Assembly: GCA_030620575.1 (NCBI GenBank)
Contig: JAUXEL010000071.1
Span: forward strand, 1-8,399
Length of the DNA: 8,399 bases
Reading direction: 5' to 3'
Source of the DNA: Fidelibacterota bacterium
GTDB lineage: Bacteria > Fidelibacterota > Fidelibacteria > Fidelibacterales > Fidelibacteraceae
A program made the translations under genes and the position numbers. The notes under the pieces were generated by a model. That model saw only the letters and a list, made by a program, of their open reading frames with translations. It made no database searches and was not told the DNA's origin. Positions 1 to 6,637 of the stretch are shown in pieces; positions within the stretch are counted from its first letter, which is position 1; every line of letters starts with the position of its first letter.

Positions 1-1433
1 GATATTACTTTCAGGAATTGCTGTATAATTTTGCGGGTGAAGACAGTGTTTTAGTGAACAGCCGCAAATATAACGGGGAAGACGGCGGTAATCAAAACAG
101 ACCTTATGGTATGGTCATTGATCCTGACGGAAAACAATGGGTTGGATTTTATTCCGGATTCAGTAATGAATTTGTGCGTGCTCCGGGTGACACATTGCAA
201 TTAACGGGAATACGCTGTTTTCTGCCTGATGGAAGCGAAACGGACTTTTCACCCATAGAATTTTTACATTTTGAAGACGGATCCCGCGATACCCTCTATG
301 AAGGAAACACCTATAACGGTGCGTGCAGGGGATTAAGTCTGAGCGAAGAGGGTAATATTCTTTATACAGCAAGAGCAACCCTCTGTAAAATAGATTATCG
401 TGACGGAAGCGGAATAGCTCGCTGGCATCCCGGCATGAACGATAAGCCTGTACGAACTTTTGTGAAAGCGGCACACGATTCGGTAAGCGCTTATATTTAC
501 CTGGCACCTTATGCTTCCCAAGAAGAAGTGCACATATTAGATGAGGACCTGCAATATGTCGGCATGGCTATTTCAAGCACGCCTACTCTGCAGAAGGCAA
601 TGATAGCACGAACAAAGTCTAATGGTATTACACAGCTGTTTTCAGGGACTATCTGGAACGGACAGGGTATTTTTGTGTATGAATCGGGAAATCCCGGTAC
701 GGAATCTTTTATTCTTGTTGATACCATTGGAAATTATTCAGAAGAAACCGATACGAACATCATACATTATACGGCTTGGGCAAGTTCTATCGACTGGATT
801 GACCGGGAGGAAGGCATCATTATTTTCGGGAATGATTATCATGCTCTAACCACTGTAAATACCGGTACGGCGCCGCCTTCACCTCATGCATCCCGCTGGG
901 TCATACTGGATGTCGATACAGATTCTATTATTGCCATGTTTGGAGCATCTTGGTATGAAACAATAGGTGGAAACGTCTATCCTAAAGATGTCAGTACGAT
1001 GATACCACAGGAATATCTGGAAAATCAAGCTATGACCATGACACCAAGCGGCGCGATAATAGAAAATAATGGAGCACAAAGCCGTATTGTTTTAACGGAT
1101 TATGGTCTGCAATGTGTCCAGTCGGTTTCTTGGTCAGAAACCGCAGTACCCGAAAGCCGCTATATTCCGTTTGGCTTTACCTTATATCAGAATTATCCCA
1201 ATCCCTTTAATCCCGTAACAAATATACAATTCAATATTGCTCATGCAGAGAATATTGATATTGACATTTTGGATATCAGGGGTAAAAAAATCAGTGAAAT
1301 ATTCTCCGGCTACCTTGAAGCAGGTACCCATAATATTGTTTTTGACGCTTCAGGTTTGTCCTCCGGAATCTATTTATACCGCCTTCGGACAAGATCATTA
1401 TTTGTAACACGAAAAATGACATTCCTTAAATAA
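1..1433 (+). CDS. secreted beta-rich protein with T9SS C-terminal sorting domain (5' partial)
   Basis: The frame is open to the left window edge (first full codon at position 3), so the true start is probably upstream; the TTG at 18 is only the first in-window start-like codon. The visible part is about 477 residues. Most of it is rich in beta-strand-like segments with turns such as DPDGK, LPDGSE and SEEGN, reminiscent of beta-propeller or NHL-type repeats, but I cannot assign a named fold. The last ~85 residues are a clear type IX secretion (Por) sorting domain: YQNYPNPFNPVTNIQFNI, then a DIRGKKI strand, a LEAGTHNIVFDASGLSSGIY segment, and the terminal KMTFLK. In this family the tail directs export across the outer membrane and is normally cleaved, leaving the protein at the surface or secreted. 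No enzyme motif was seen, so substrate and role are unknown. It ends 72 bp before the next gene and seems functionally unrelated to it. Confidence 0.85.
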   Translation, partial: YYFQELLYNFAGEDSVLVNSRKYNGEDGGNQNRPYGMVIDPDGKQWVGFYSGFSNEFVRAPGDTLQLTGIRCFLPDGSETDFSPIEFLHFEDGSRDTLYEGNTYNGACRGLSLSEEGNILYTARATLCKIDYRDGSGIARWHPGMNDKPVRTFVKAAHDSVSAYIYLAPYASQEEVHILDEDLQYVGMAISSTPTLQKAMIARTKSNGITQLFSGTIWNGQGIFVYESGNPGTESFILVDTIGNYSEETDTNIIHYTAWASSIDWIDREEGIIIFGNDYHALTTVNTGTAPPSPHASRWVILDVDTDSIIAMFGASWYETIGGNVYPKDVSTMIPQEYLENQAMTMTPSGAIIENNGAQSRIVLTDYGLQCVQSVSWSETAVPESRYIPFGFTLYQNYPNPFNPVTNIQFNIAHAENIDIDILDIRGKKISEIFSGYLEAGTHNIVFDASGLSSGIYLYRLRTRSLFVTRKMTFLK

Positions 1434-1491
1434 AAATAAATAATATAACTATTATCTGTTTTACATGAATAATGGAATACATAAAAAATAT

Positions 1492-1500
1492 AGAGAAGGA
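1492..1500 (+). promoter_or_regulatory. ribosome binding site of lpdA
   Basis: AGAGAAGGA lies 5 nt before the ATG at 1506, a good Shine-Dalgarno match that fixes the start. The rest of the 72-bp gap (1434-1505) is AT-rich. A TTTACA at 1460-1465 resembles a -35 element, but no well-spaced -10 follows, so I do not call a promoter there. Confidence 0.6.
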
Positions 1501-1505
1501 TTCTT

Positions 1506-2900
1506 ATGAGCATATATGATGTCGCAATTATTGGCTCCGGACCGGGCGGATATGTTGCTGCTATCCGGGCCGCGCAACGCGGTATGGAAACAGTTATAAT
1601 TGAAAAAGAACATATAGGGGGCATTTGCTTAAACTGGGGATGTATTCCCACGAAAGCAATTATTCACAGCGTGAACACACTGCGCGAGATCCGTAAAGCT
1701 TCAGATCTGGGAATTGATGTAGAGAGGATCAATTTTGATATGTCCCGGATCATAGCCCGCTCCCGCAATGTTTCCGGACGTCTTAGCAACGGAGTGTCAT
1801 ATCTCCTGAAAAAACACAATATTACAGTAATTGATGGATATGCAAGACTAAGCTCAAAAAATGAAATTCAGGTTGAAAATAAAGAAAAGGCACATATTCA
1901 AACCATAAAAGCAAAAAACATTATTATTGCGACCGGTTCGCGACCCAAAGCACTGTCGCATCTTTCCATTGACGGGAAAGACGTTATCAGCAGTCGCCAT
2001 GCGCTGGAACGGGAAACATTACCACTGTCCATAGCAATAATCGGTGCCGGGGCGATTGGAGTTGAATTTGCGTATATATACAAACACCTCGGAGTAGGCG
2101 TAACCGTTATTGAGGCGCTGGATTCGCTGCTTCCCGTTGAAGATGCCGAAATATCCAGAGAACTTCTGAAACAATTTAAAAAACAAAAGATCCGCTGTAT
2201 GCTGCAAAGTAAAGTACAGGAAATAGTAAAGAAAGATAAAGATCTGGAATTAACCATAGAAGGTCCGAAAGGAAGCTCTACCTTGAATGTGGAAACCGTA
2301 TTTTCTGCTATTGGTGTTTCACCTAATACCGCGGATATCGGACTCGATACAGTGGGCATAAAGCAAGAAAGAGGTTTTATTGTAGTGGATGAGCATCAGC
2401 AGACAAATATAGCAGGAATTTATGCTATAGGCGATGTAGCGGGAATGCCTATGCTGGCACACAAAGCCAGCAAGGAAGCCTTGATCTCCATTGATCATAT
2501 TCAGGGTAAAAAAACCAAGCCATTAAATAAGATGTTTATTCCAGGATGTACATATTGTGAACCGCAGGTGGCATCAATTGGATTTCGTGAAAAAGACGCG
2601 GAAGAAAAAAATATTGAGTATGAAATTTCAAAAGTCTATTACCGGGCAATTGGGAAAGCCCAGGCTGTAAATCATATCGATGGATTTTTAAAATGTATTA
2701 TAGATAAAAAAACACGAAAAATACTTGGAGCACACTGTATTGGTGCCGAAGCCACGGAATTGATCGCTGAGCTGACAGTAGCTATAACCCAAGAATTGCA
2801 AATTGATGATCTCGCGGAAACTATTCACGCGCACCCCACACTCAGTGAACTGATCATGGAAACAGCAGAAAATGCCATGGGAGAAGCAATTCATGTCTGA
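1506..2900 (+). CDS. lpdA: dihydrolipoamide dehydrogenase (E3)
   Basis: This 464-residue protein has the usual length of E3, the FAD enzyme that reoxidises dihydrolipoyl groups with NAD+ in pyruvate and 2-oxoacid dehydrogenase complexes and in glycine cleavage. Seen in sequence: the N-terminal FAD motif GSGPGG (10-15); the redox disulfide in GICLNWGCIPTK (Cys41 and Cys46); the NAD-binding GAGAIGVE (180-187); the FAD-contacting YAIGDVAG (Asp310); and the C-terminal HAHPTLSE, with His443 and Glu448 matching the catalytic His/Glu dyad of E. coli Lpd. All catalytic residues are present. The start is set by a strong ribosome binding site. No E1, E2 or glycine-cleavage gene is in the window, so the partner complex cannot be told. 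The end overlaps the next gene by 8 bp, suggesting translational coupling. Related flavoproteins (mercuric or glutathione reductase) are disfavoured by the C-terminal motif and the CLNWGC form of the active site. Confidence 0.96.
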   Translation: MSIYDVAIIGSGPGGYVAAIRAAQRGMETVIIEKEHIGGICLNWGCIPTKAIIHSVNTLREIRKASDLGIDVERINFDMSRIIARSRNVSGRLSNGVSYLLKKHNITVIDGYARLSSKNEIQVENKEKAHIQTIKAKNIIIATGSRPKALSHLSIDGKDVISSRHALERETLPLSIAIIGAGAIGVEFAYIYKHLGVGVTVIEALDSLLPVEDAEISRELLKQFKKQKIRCMLQSKVQEIVKKDKDLELTIEGPKGSSTLNVETVFSAIGVSPNTADIGLDTVGIKQERGFIVVDEHQQTNIAGIYAIGDVAGMPMLAHKASKEALISIDHIQGKKTKPLNKMFIPGCTYCEPQVASIGFREKDAEEKNIEYEISKVYYRAIGKAQAVNHIDGFLKCIIDKKTRKILGAHCIGAEATELIAELTVAITQELQIDDLAETIHAHPTLSELIMETAENAMGEAIHV

Positions 2901-3216
2901 ATCCTCACTTCTTCTACTCTGCTTTTATATTCCCAATGATCATCTGGAACCTGTACTGCAGGCAATTTTTAAGGCCGGGGCCGGAAAGTTCAAACAGTAT
3001 AATCGTTGTGTCTGGACCACCCGGGGGCAGGGACGTTTTCGTCCGCTGGAAAACAGCGACCCTTTTCTCGGAAAACAGGGGGAAGACACAGAGCTTAATG
3101 AAACAAAAGTCGAATGCATTGTACCTGAGGACAAACGGTCAGCTGTTAAAAAAGCTCTTTTGGCCGCACATCCTTATGAAGAGCCGGCATATCATTTTAT
3201 CAGGATAGTTAGCTGA
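2893..3216 (+). CDS. stand-alone NIF3/CutA-like (YqfO-type) small domain protein
   Basis: A 107-residue protein. I chose the ATG at 2893 because GGGAG at 2879-2883 lies 9 nt before it; the in-frame ATG at 2872 would add MPWEKQF, has no good ribosome binding site and lies deeper in lpdA. The beginning (LLLLCFYIPNDHLEPVLQAIFKAGAGKF) and the end (KKALLAAHPYEEPAYHFIRI) match the PII/CutA-like ferredoxin-fold domain that occurs as an insert in NIF3-family proteins such as YqfO and also as a separate ~100-residue protein. HPYEEPAY is its hallmark. The dinuclear-metal NIF3 core is absent, so this is the domain alone. Its biochemical role is not established; metal or small-ligand sensing is an inference from the fold. 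The 8-bp overlap with lpdA (ATGTCTGA) implies shared transcription and probably coupled translation. Confidence 0.8.
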   Translation: MSESSLLLLCFYIPNDHLEPVLQAIFKAGAGKFKQYNRCVWTTRGQGRFRPLENSDPFLGKQGEDTELNETKVECIVPEDKRSAVKKALLAAHPYEEPAYHFIRIVS

Positions 3217-3224
3217 TAAAATGA
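3192..3224. repeat. perfect 12-bp inverted repeat spanning a stop codon
   Basis: TCATTTTATCAG (3192-3203) and CTGATAAAATGA (3213-3224) are exact reverse complements, separated by a 9-nt loop. The TGA stop of the small NIF3-like gene (3214-3216) lies inside the right arm. The stem is AT-rich (3 G-C pairs) and no T-run follows on either strand, so it is not a canonical intrinsic terminator. It ends 8 bp before the candidate -35 of parA. It could act as a weak terminator, an mRNA 3'-end stabiliser, or an operator for the downstream promoter; the sequence alone does not decide. Confidence 0.7.
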
Positions 3225-3232
3225 AATAATAT

Positions 3233-3260
3233 TTGATGATGTAGCAATTTCATGTATATT
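3233..3260 (+). promoter_or_regulatory. candidate promoter of the parA-parB-M23-bactofilin-ATPase gene train
   Basis: Within the 68-bp gap before parA, TTGATG (3233-3238) and TATATT (3255-3260) are 16 bp apart, a reasonable sigma-70 type pair. The same stretch also fits the Bacteroidota consensus: TTTG at 3232-3235, 19 bp, then TATATTTA at 3255-3262, one mismatch from TAnnTTTG. A start near 3267 would give a leader of only about 18 nt. This is the only sizeable gap before the dense train of genes that follows. Confidence 0.5.
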
Positions 3261-3284
3261 TAACGATACAAAGAAAATGGTGCT

Positions 3285-4049
3285 ATGGGAAAAATAGTTG
3301 TAATAGCAAATCAAAAAGGGGGCGTGGGAAAAACCACCACGGCAATAAATTTGGCGTCATCACTTGCTGTGATGGAAAAACGTATACTTATTGTAGATAT
3401 TGATCCGCAGGCTAACGCTTCTTCCGGTCTCGGAGTGGATGTCGCCGCCACTGATACAACCATTTACGATGTTCTTTTAGAAAAAGTCCCCTATAAAAAA
3501 GCCATACAAAAAACCTTTTTAGAATATCTCGATATCCTTCCGGCGAACCAGAACCTGGTAGGTGCCGAGATTGAAATGGTGAATATGATATCTCGCGAAA
3601 CCCGGCTTCGCAAAGCTCTGACACCCGCTAAAAAAGAATATGATTATATTTTTATCGACTGTCCCCCCTCGCTAAATCTTTTGACTGTGAATAGCTTTAC
3701 TGCCGGCGATTCGGTCTTAATTCCTATTCAGTGTGAATATTTTGCATTGGAGGGACTAACCCAGCTCTTAAACACGATTCGTTTAATTCAGAAAAATCTC
3801 AATCCCCATCTTGACCTCGAAGGCATTATCCTGACAATGTATGATTCCCGCCTGAATTTAAGCAAGATGGTAGCGGAAGAGGTCCGAAAATATTTTGGTG
3901 ACAAAGTCTATACAACTATTATCTCTCGTAATGTGCGTTTAGGAGAAGCACCCAGTTACGGGCAGCCGATTATTTCCTTTGATATTCATTCATCGGGTGC
4001 AATGAATTATATGAAACTGGCTGAGGAGTTTATAAATGGTAAAAAATAA
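3285..4049 (+). CDS. parA: chromosome partitioning ATPase ParA (Soj)
   Basis: This 254-residue protein is a ParA/MinD-family P-loop ATPase of the short chromosomal (Soj) type without an N-terminal DNA-binding domain. It dimerises on ATP, binds the nucleoid, and is released by ParB, moving origin regions apart. Seen in sequence: the deviant Walker A KGGVGKTTT (signature Lys11, Lys16), the A' motif DIDPQANAS (Asp40), the Walker B FIDCPPSL (Asp125), and the typical late block SRNVRLGEAPSYGQPI. The start at 3285 is forced because the P-loop begins at residue 11. No clear Shine-Dalgarno precedes it (AAGAAAATGGTGCT), unlike most neighbours. It overlaps parB by 14 bp. No gidA/gidB genes are next to it, unlike many chromosomal par loci, but the direct parB partner supports a chromosomal ParA rather than MinD. 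Confidence 0.96.
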   Translation: MGKIVVIANQKGGVGKTTTAINLASSLAVMEKRILIVDIDPQANASSGLGVDVAATDTTIYDVLLEKVPYKKAIQKTFLEYLDILPANQNLVGAEIEMVNMISRETRLRKALTPAKKEYDYIFIDCPPSLNLLTVNSFTAGDSVLIPIQCEYFALEGLTQLLNTIRLIQKNLNPHLDLEGIILTMYDSRLNLSKMVAEEVRKYFGDKVYTTIISRNVRLGEAPSYGQPIISFDIHSSGAMNYMKLAEEFINGKK

Positions 4050-4914
4050 AGCCCTGGGCCGCGGATTAGATGTTTTAATTCCTACCTTTAATACCGGAGA
4101 TGGCATACAGCAGGAAATGCCGGTAAAAGACATTAATATTCATTCTATTAAACCCAATCCCTATCAGCCCCGCCGTGAATTTACCCGCGATGAAATGCTG
4201 GAACTTGTACAATCTATCAGAGAAAAAGGCTTAATTGCCCCTATTACGGTCACCGAAATTAAAGGGGAGTATATATTAATCGCCGGTGAGCGTCGTCTGC
4301 GTGCCTGTAAGCAACTTAAGATGGATACCATTCCCGTATATTTCCGTGATATTGAAGGCGAAGATGAACTCCTGGAACTGGCATTAATTGAAAATGTTCA
4401 GCGGGAAAATTTGAATCCCATTGAAGAGGCCATGGCTTACCGGGCACTTGTTGAACGTTACGGATTATCTCAGGAAATGATTGCCGAACGCATCGGAAAA
4501 AAACGCAGTACCATCACTAATAGCTTACGGTTATTAAAACTCCCACAGGAAATTCGCGAAAGCCTTATTTCCGCAGAGATCACATCCGGACATGCCCGCG
4601 CGATACTCGCAGCTGAAAATTATAGTAAGATGATAAAAGTTTGGCAGCAAATTGTCAAAAAAGGTCTCAGTGTTCGGGAAGCAGAGAAACTCACACAGAG
4701 ATCATCAGCGGATACAAAACGTACTGCAACAACTACTGTACCCCGCGATCCGGTTATTCTGAAACTTGAGAGTGCCTTTCAACAGGCTCTGGGAACCAAA
4801 GTAAGAATTAAACATCGTCATCCGGGAGGAAACATAGATATAAGCTATTATTCCTCTGAGGATTTAGAACGCATTTTAGAGATTATTGAAACGGGATCAC
4901 ATGAAATCAAATAA
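4036..4914 (+). CDS. parB: chromosome partitioning CTPase ParB (Spo0J)
   Basis: A 292-residue ParB of ordinary chromosomal size. It binds parS, spreads as a CTP-dependent clamp and stimulates ParA. Seen in order: the N-terminal ALGRGLDVLI segment, the ParA-stimulating peptide; IKPNPYQPRREF at the start of the ParB/Srx nuclease-like domain; the CTP-binding C-motif GERRLRA (84-90); the P-motif ENVQRENLNPIEEA (119-132); the helix-turn-helix GLSQEMIAERIGKKRSTI and following recognition helix (about 144-169); a linker rich in Ser, Thr and Arg; and a C-terminal dimerisation domain (about 235-290). All CTP-binding motifs are intact, so it should be a functional CTP switch. The start lies inside the end of parA (14-bp overlap), and its own end overlaps the M23 gene by 14 bp. 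I found no consensus parS site in the window. Confidence 0.96.
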   Translation: MVKNKALGRGLDVLIPTFNTGDGIQQEMPVKDINIHSIKPNPYQPRREFTRDEMLELVQSIREKGLIAPITVTEIKGEYILIAGERRLRACKQLKMDTIPVYFRDIEGEDELLELALIENVQRENLNPIEEAMAYRALVERYGLSQEMIAERIGKKRSTITNSLRLLKLPQEIRESLISAEITSGHARAILAAENYSKMIKVWQQIVKKGLSVREAEKLTQRSSADTKRTATTTVPRDPVILKLESAFQQALGTKVRIKHRHPGGNIDISYYSSEDLERILEIIETGSHEIK

Positions 4915-5650
4915 AGTATCATTTATTTATATCTCTCGTAATGAAGGAAAGCAAAAGACGGTAAATATGCATTACCGTTTTTTTATGATTTTAAAAGCAT
5001 TTTTTATCATATGCCTGCTTTTACTTGCAATATCCTATATTATTCTAATACCACGCGCAAAAAAATACACGGCATACAAAGAAAAAATTGAAGAATATCA
5101 GGCTCAGGAAACTCAGCTTAAGCAATTACTTCACGATGTAAATGAAATGAGTCAATTTAATACCTATATGCGGGAATTAATTGGACTTGGTCTATATTCC
5201 GGCAATCAAAACTACGATGCTTTAATAACAGCCGCTGCCGGCCGGGAAGGTGACCTTCATTTATCAACTACGCCGGAACTTGCTCCGGTCAGCGGAGTGA
5301 TAACCAAGAAATTCATGAGCGGTCCGCGTCGGCATTACGGCATCGATATTGCAGGTAAAACAGGTGATCCTATTCGTGCCGCCGCCGCCGGTTTAGTCGT
5401 CTTTTCCGGATGGACTCCGGAGCTGGGAAATATGGTTGTCATTTCACATTCCCATGATTATATTACCGTTTATGGTCATAATGACCGCCTGAATGTTCAG
5501 GAGCGACAAAGGGTAAAAAAGGGGGATTTAATTGCTTTATTGGGCAACACAGGATATAGTATAGGGTCACACCTCCATTTTGAAATATGGCACAAGGGAG
5601 AGGCACTTGACCCACAGGATGTTATCCCTGAATATAAGACAAAAAAATGA
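4901..5650 (+). CDS. membrane-anchored M23 (LytM-type) peptidoglycan endopeptidase
   Basis: I chose the ATG at 4901 (249 residues) over the in-frame TTG at 4886; GGGA at 4893-4896 is a modest ribosome binding site. Topology: a short basic cytoplasmic N-terminus (1-26), one membrane segment (about 27-50, FFMILKAFFIICLLLLAISY), a short coiled-coil-like stretch (about 53-85), then a periplasmic M23 domain (about 125-240). The zinc site is complete: HYGID (His145, Asp149) and HLHFE (His226), with catalytic-type His193 (GHND) and His224. It should therefore be an active enzyme that cuts peptide cross-links in peptidoglycan, not a degenerate LytM regulator. It overlaps parB upstream and directly abuts a bactofilin gene downstream. 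M23-bactofilin pairs are known in several phyla (for example LmdC with BacA, and Csd1 with CcmA) and set local cell-wall shape. A role in cell shape or division is inferred from this pairing. Confidence 0.92.
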   Translation: MKSNKVSFIYISRNEGKQKTVNMHYRFFMILKAFFIICLLLLAISYIILIPRAKKYTAYKEKIEEYQAQETQLKQLLHDVNEMSQFNTYMRELIGLGLYSGNQNYDALITAAAGREGDLHLSTTPELAPVSGVITKKFMSGPRRHYGIDIAGKTGDPIRAAAAGLVVFSGWTPELGNMVVISHSHDYITVYGHNDRLNVQERQRVKKGDLIALLGNTGYSIGSHLHFEIWHKGEALDPQDVIPEYKTKK

Positions 5651-5653
5651 GGA
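5649..5653 (+). promoter_or_regulatory. ribosome binding site that sets the bactofilin start
   Basis: GAGGA lies 7 nt before the ATG at 5661 and overlaps the stop of the M23 gene. It decides against the longer open frame beginning at 5580, whose first 27 residues have no bactofilin character and lie inside the M23 gene. Confidence 0.65.
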
Positions 5654-5660
5654 TAGAACA

Positions 5661-6035
5661 ATGACAATCAAAGAAAGACCTACCTACACCATCATCGGTG
5701 CAAATACCACAATTGATGGACCGATCCATGTAAACGGTGATATTATTATTGGAGGAACGATAAAGAATAATATCGATGCAACAGGTGTTGTTCAAGTTCC
5801 TGAAGGCGGCCTTGTAGATGGAAGTATAAAGGCAAAGGAAGTACATCTGAACGGTCAGGTAACAAAAGGGATCTATGCCGAAGAAAAAATCATTCTCGGT
5901 GTAAAATCAGATTTTTCCGGTGAACTAATTACAAGAATACTCGTAGTCGAAGAAGGTGCAAAAATATCCGGGAAAATGCATGTTACCCATAAGAAAAACA
6001 GTAGAGTCATTGAACCAAAACAGGAGTCAGAATGA
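5661..6035 (+). CDS. bactofilin (polymer-forming cytoskeletal protein)
   Basis: A 124-residue protein in the usual bactofilin size range. It begins TYTIIGANTTIDGPIHVNGD and continues with short repeating beta-strand units (GDIIIGGTIKNNI, GGLVDGSIKAKEVHLNGQV, EKIILGVKSDFSGELIT, EEGAKISGKMHV), the pattern of the right-handed beta-helix (DUF583) core, about residues 8-108. A short charged tail (KKNSRVIEPKQESE) follows. Bactofilins assemble without nucleotide into filaments, usually at the inner membrane, and act as scaffolds for cell-wall enzymes. The preceding membrane-bound M23 peptidase is the obvious candidate partner. The gene starts 11 bp after the M23 stop, and its TGA overlaps the next ATG (ATGA at 6032-6035). 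The adjacent parAB recalls the Myxococcus BacNOP-PadC-ParAB link, but functional coupling here is inference. Confidence 0.92.
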   Translation: MTIKERPTYTIIGANTTIDGPIHVNGDIIIGGTIKNNIDATGVVQVPEGGLVDGSIKAKEVHLNGQVTKGIYAEEKIILGVKSDFSGELITRILVVEEGAKISGKMHVTHKKNSRVIEPKQESE

Positions 6036-6622
6036 ACGTTAAACTTGACAGCCTGATTGAAAAAATAAAAGCTGATGGTGTTGATGCCGCAAAGAAGCAG
6101 GCAGATAAAATACTTACTGCTGCTAATAAAGAAGCAGATGGGATAATACAAAAAGCCAAAGACAAGACAGACCAATATCAAAAAAATGCCGAATCAGAAG
6201 CACTATCCTATCAAAAAAACGCGGAAGTAGCCATTGAACAAGCTGCTCGTGATACCGTATTGGTATTAAAAGAAAAAATTACAACGATGTTTGAACAGGC
6301 ACTTATTGCCGATATCGATAAAACCCTGGATAAGAACTTTTTAAAGGATCTGATCGTTCGTTTCGCAACTATATGGGCAAAAGATAATGACATTCAGGTA
6401 TTAGTCAATGGTGTGGATGCCAATGCCCTTACAGCACAGATAAAAGCATCATTAAAAAACAATGTAAAAGGAACAGTTGAAATCAAGCTTGATAAAAAAA
6501 TCAGCCACGGTTTTCGAATCAGTAAAAAGGAAGATAATCTTTTTTACGACTTTACCGACGAAAGTATTCTTGAAGCACTGCAAATCTTTCTTAATCCGAA
6601 ATTGGCTGAGTTATTAAAATAA
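6032..6622 (+). CDS. atpE: V-type ATPase/ATP synthase subunit E (peripheral stalk)
   Basis: A 196-residue protein. The N-terminal half (about 8-90) is a long charged, Ala/Lys/Glu/Gln-rich helix (IEKIKADGVDAAKKQADKIL and on), typical of the stalk coiled coil. The C-terminal half is the globular head, ending GFRISKKEDNLFYDFTDESI and then a helix reaching FLNPKLAELLK, as in bacterial subunit E. Subunit E pairs with subunit G/H and links the catalytic A3B3 head to the membrane part. AGGAG (6022-6026) inside the bactofilin gene is its ribosome binding site, and the ATGA overlap couples its translation to bactofilin. It opens the ATPase gene set, with DUF2764 and subunit A following. It should not be confused with F-type AtpE (subunit c). 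Confidence 0.88.
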   Translation: MNVKLDSLIEKIKADGVDAAKKQADKILTAANKEADGIIQKAKDKTDQYQKNAESEALSYQKNAEVAIEQAARDTVLVLKEKITTMFEQALIADIDKTLDKNFLKDLIVRFATIWAKDNDIQVLVNGVDANALTAQIKASLKNNVKGTVEIKLDKKISHGFRISKKEDNLFYDFTDESILEALQIFLNPKLAELLK

Positions 6623-6637
6623 ACGAGTAATTATCTG

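Noticed and set aside
1440..1455. ATAATA/TATTAT inverted repeat after the T9SS gene as a terminator
   Set aside because: It has only 6 A-T pairs, no G-C pair and no T-run; too weak to call.
1898..2359. 153-codon open frame on the - strand
   Set aside because: It is antisense to lpdA, has low-complexity Ser/Pro/Ile composition and no ribosome binding site; it is a shadow of the real gene.
3929..4943. The same 14-mer TATCTCTCGTAATG in parA (about 3929) and the M23 gene (about 4930)
   Set aside because: Both copies encode Ile-Ser-Arg-Asn in frame; one such match is plausible by chance in a window this size, and flanks differ.
5580..5660. 27-residue N-terminal extension of the bactofilin
   Set aside because: It overlaps the M23 gene, has no bactofilin character, and a good ribosome binding site supports the ATG at 5661.
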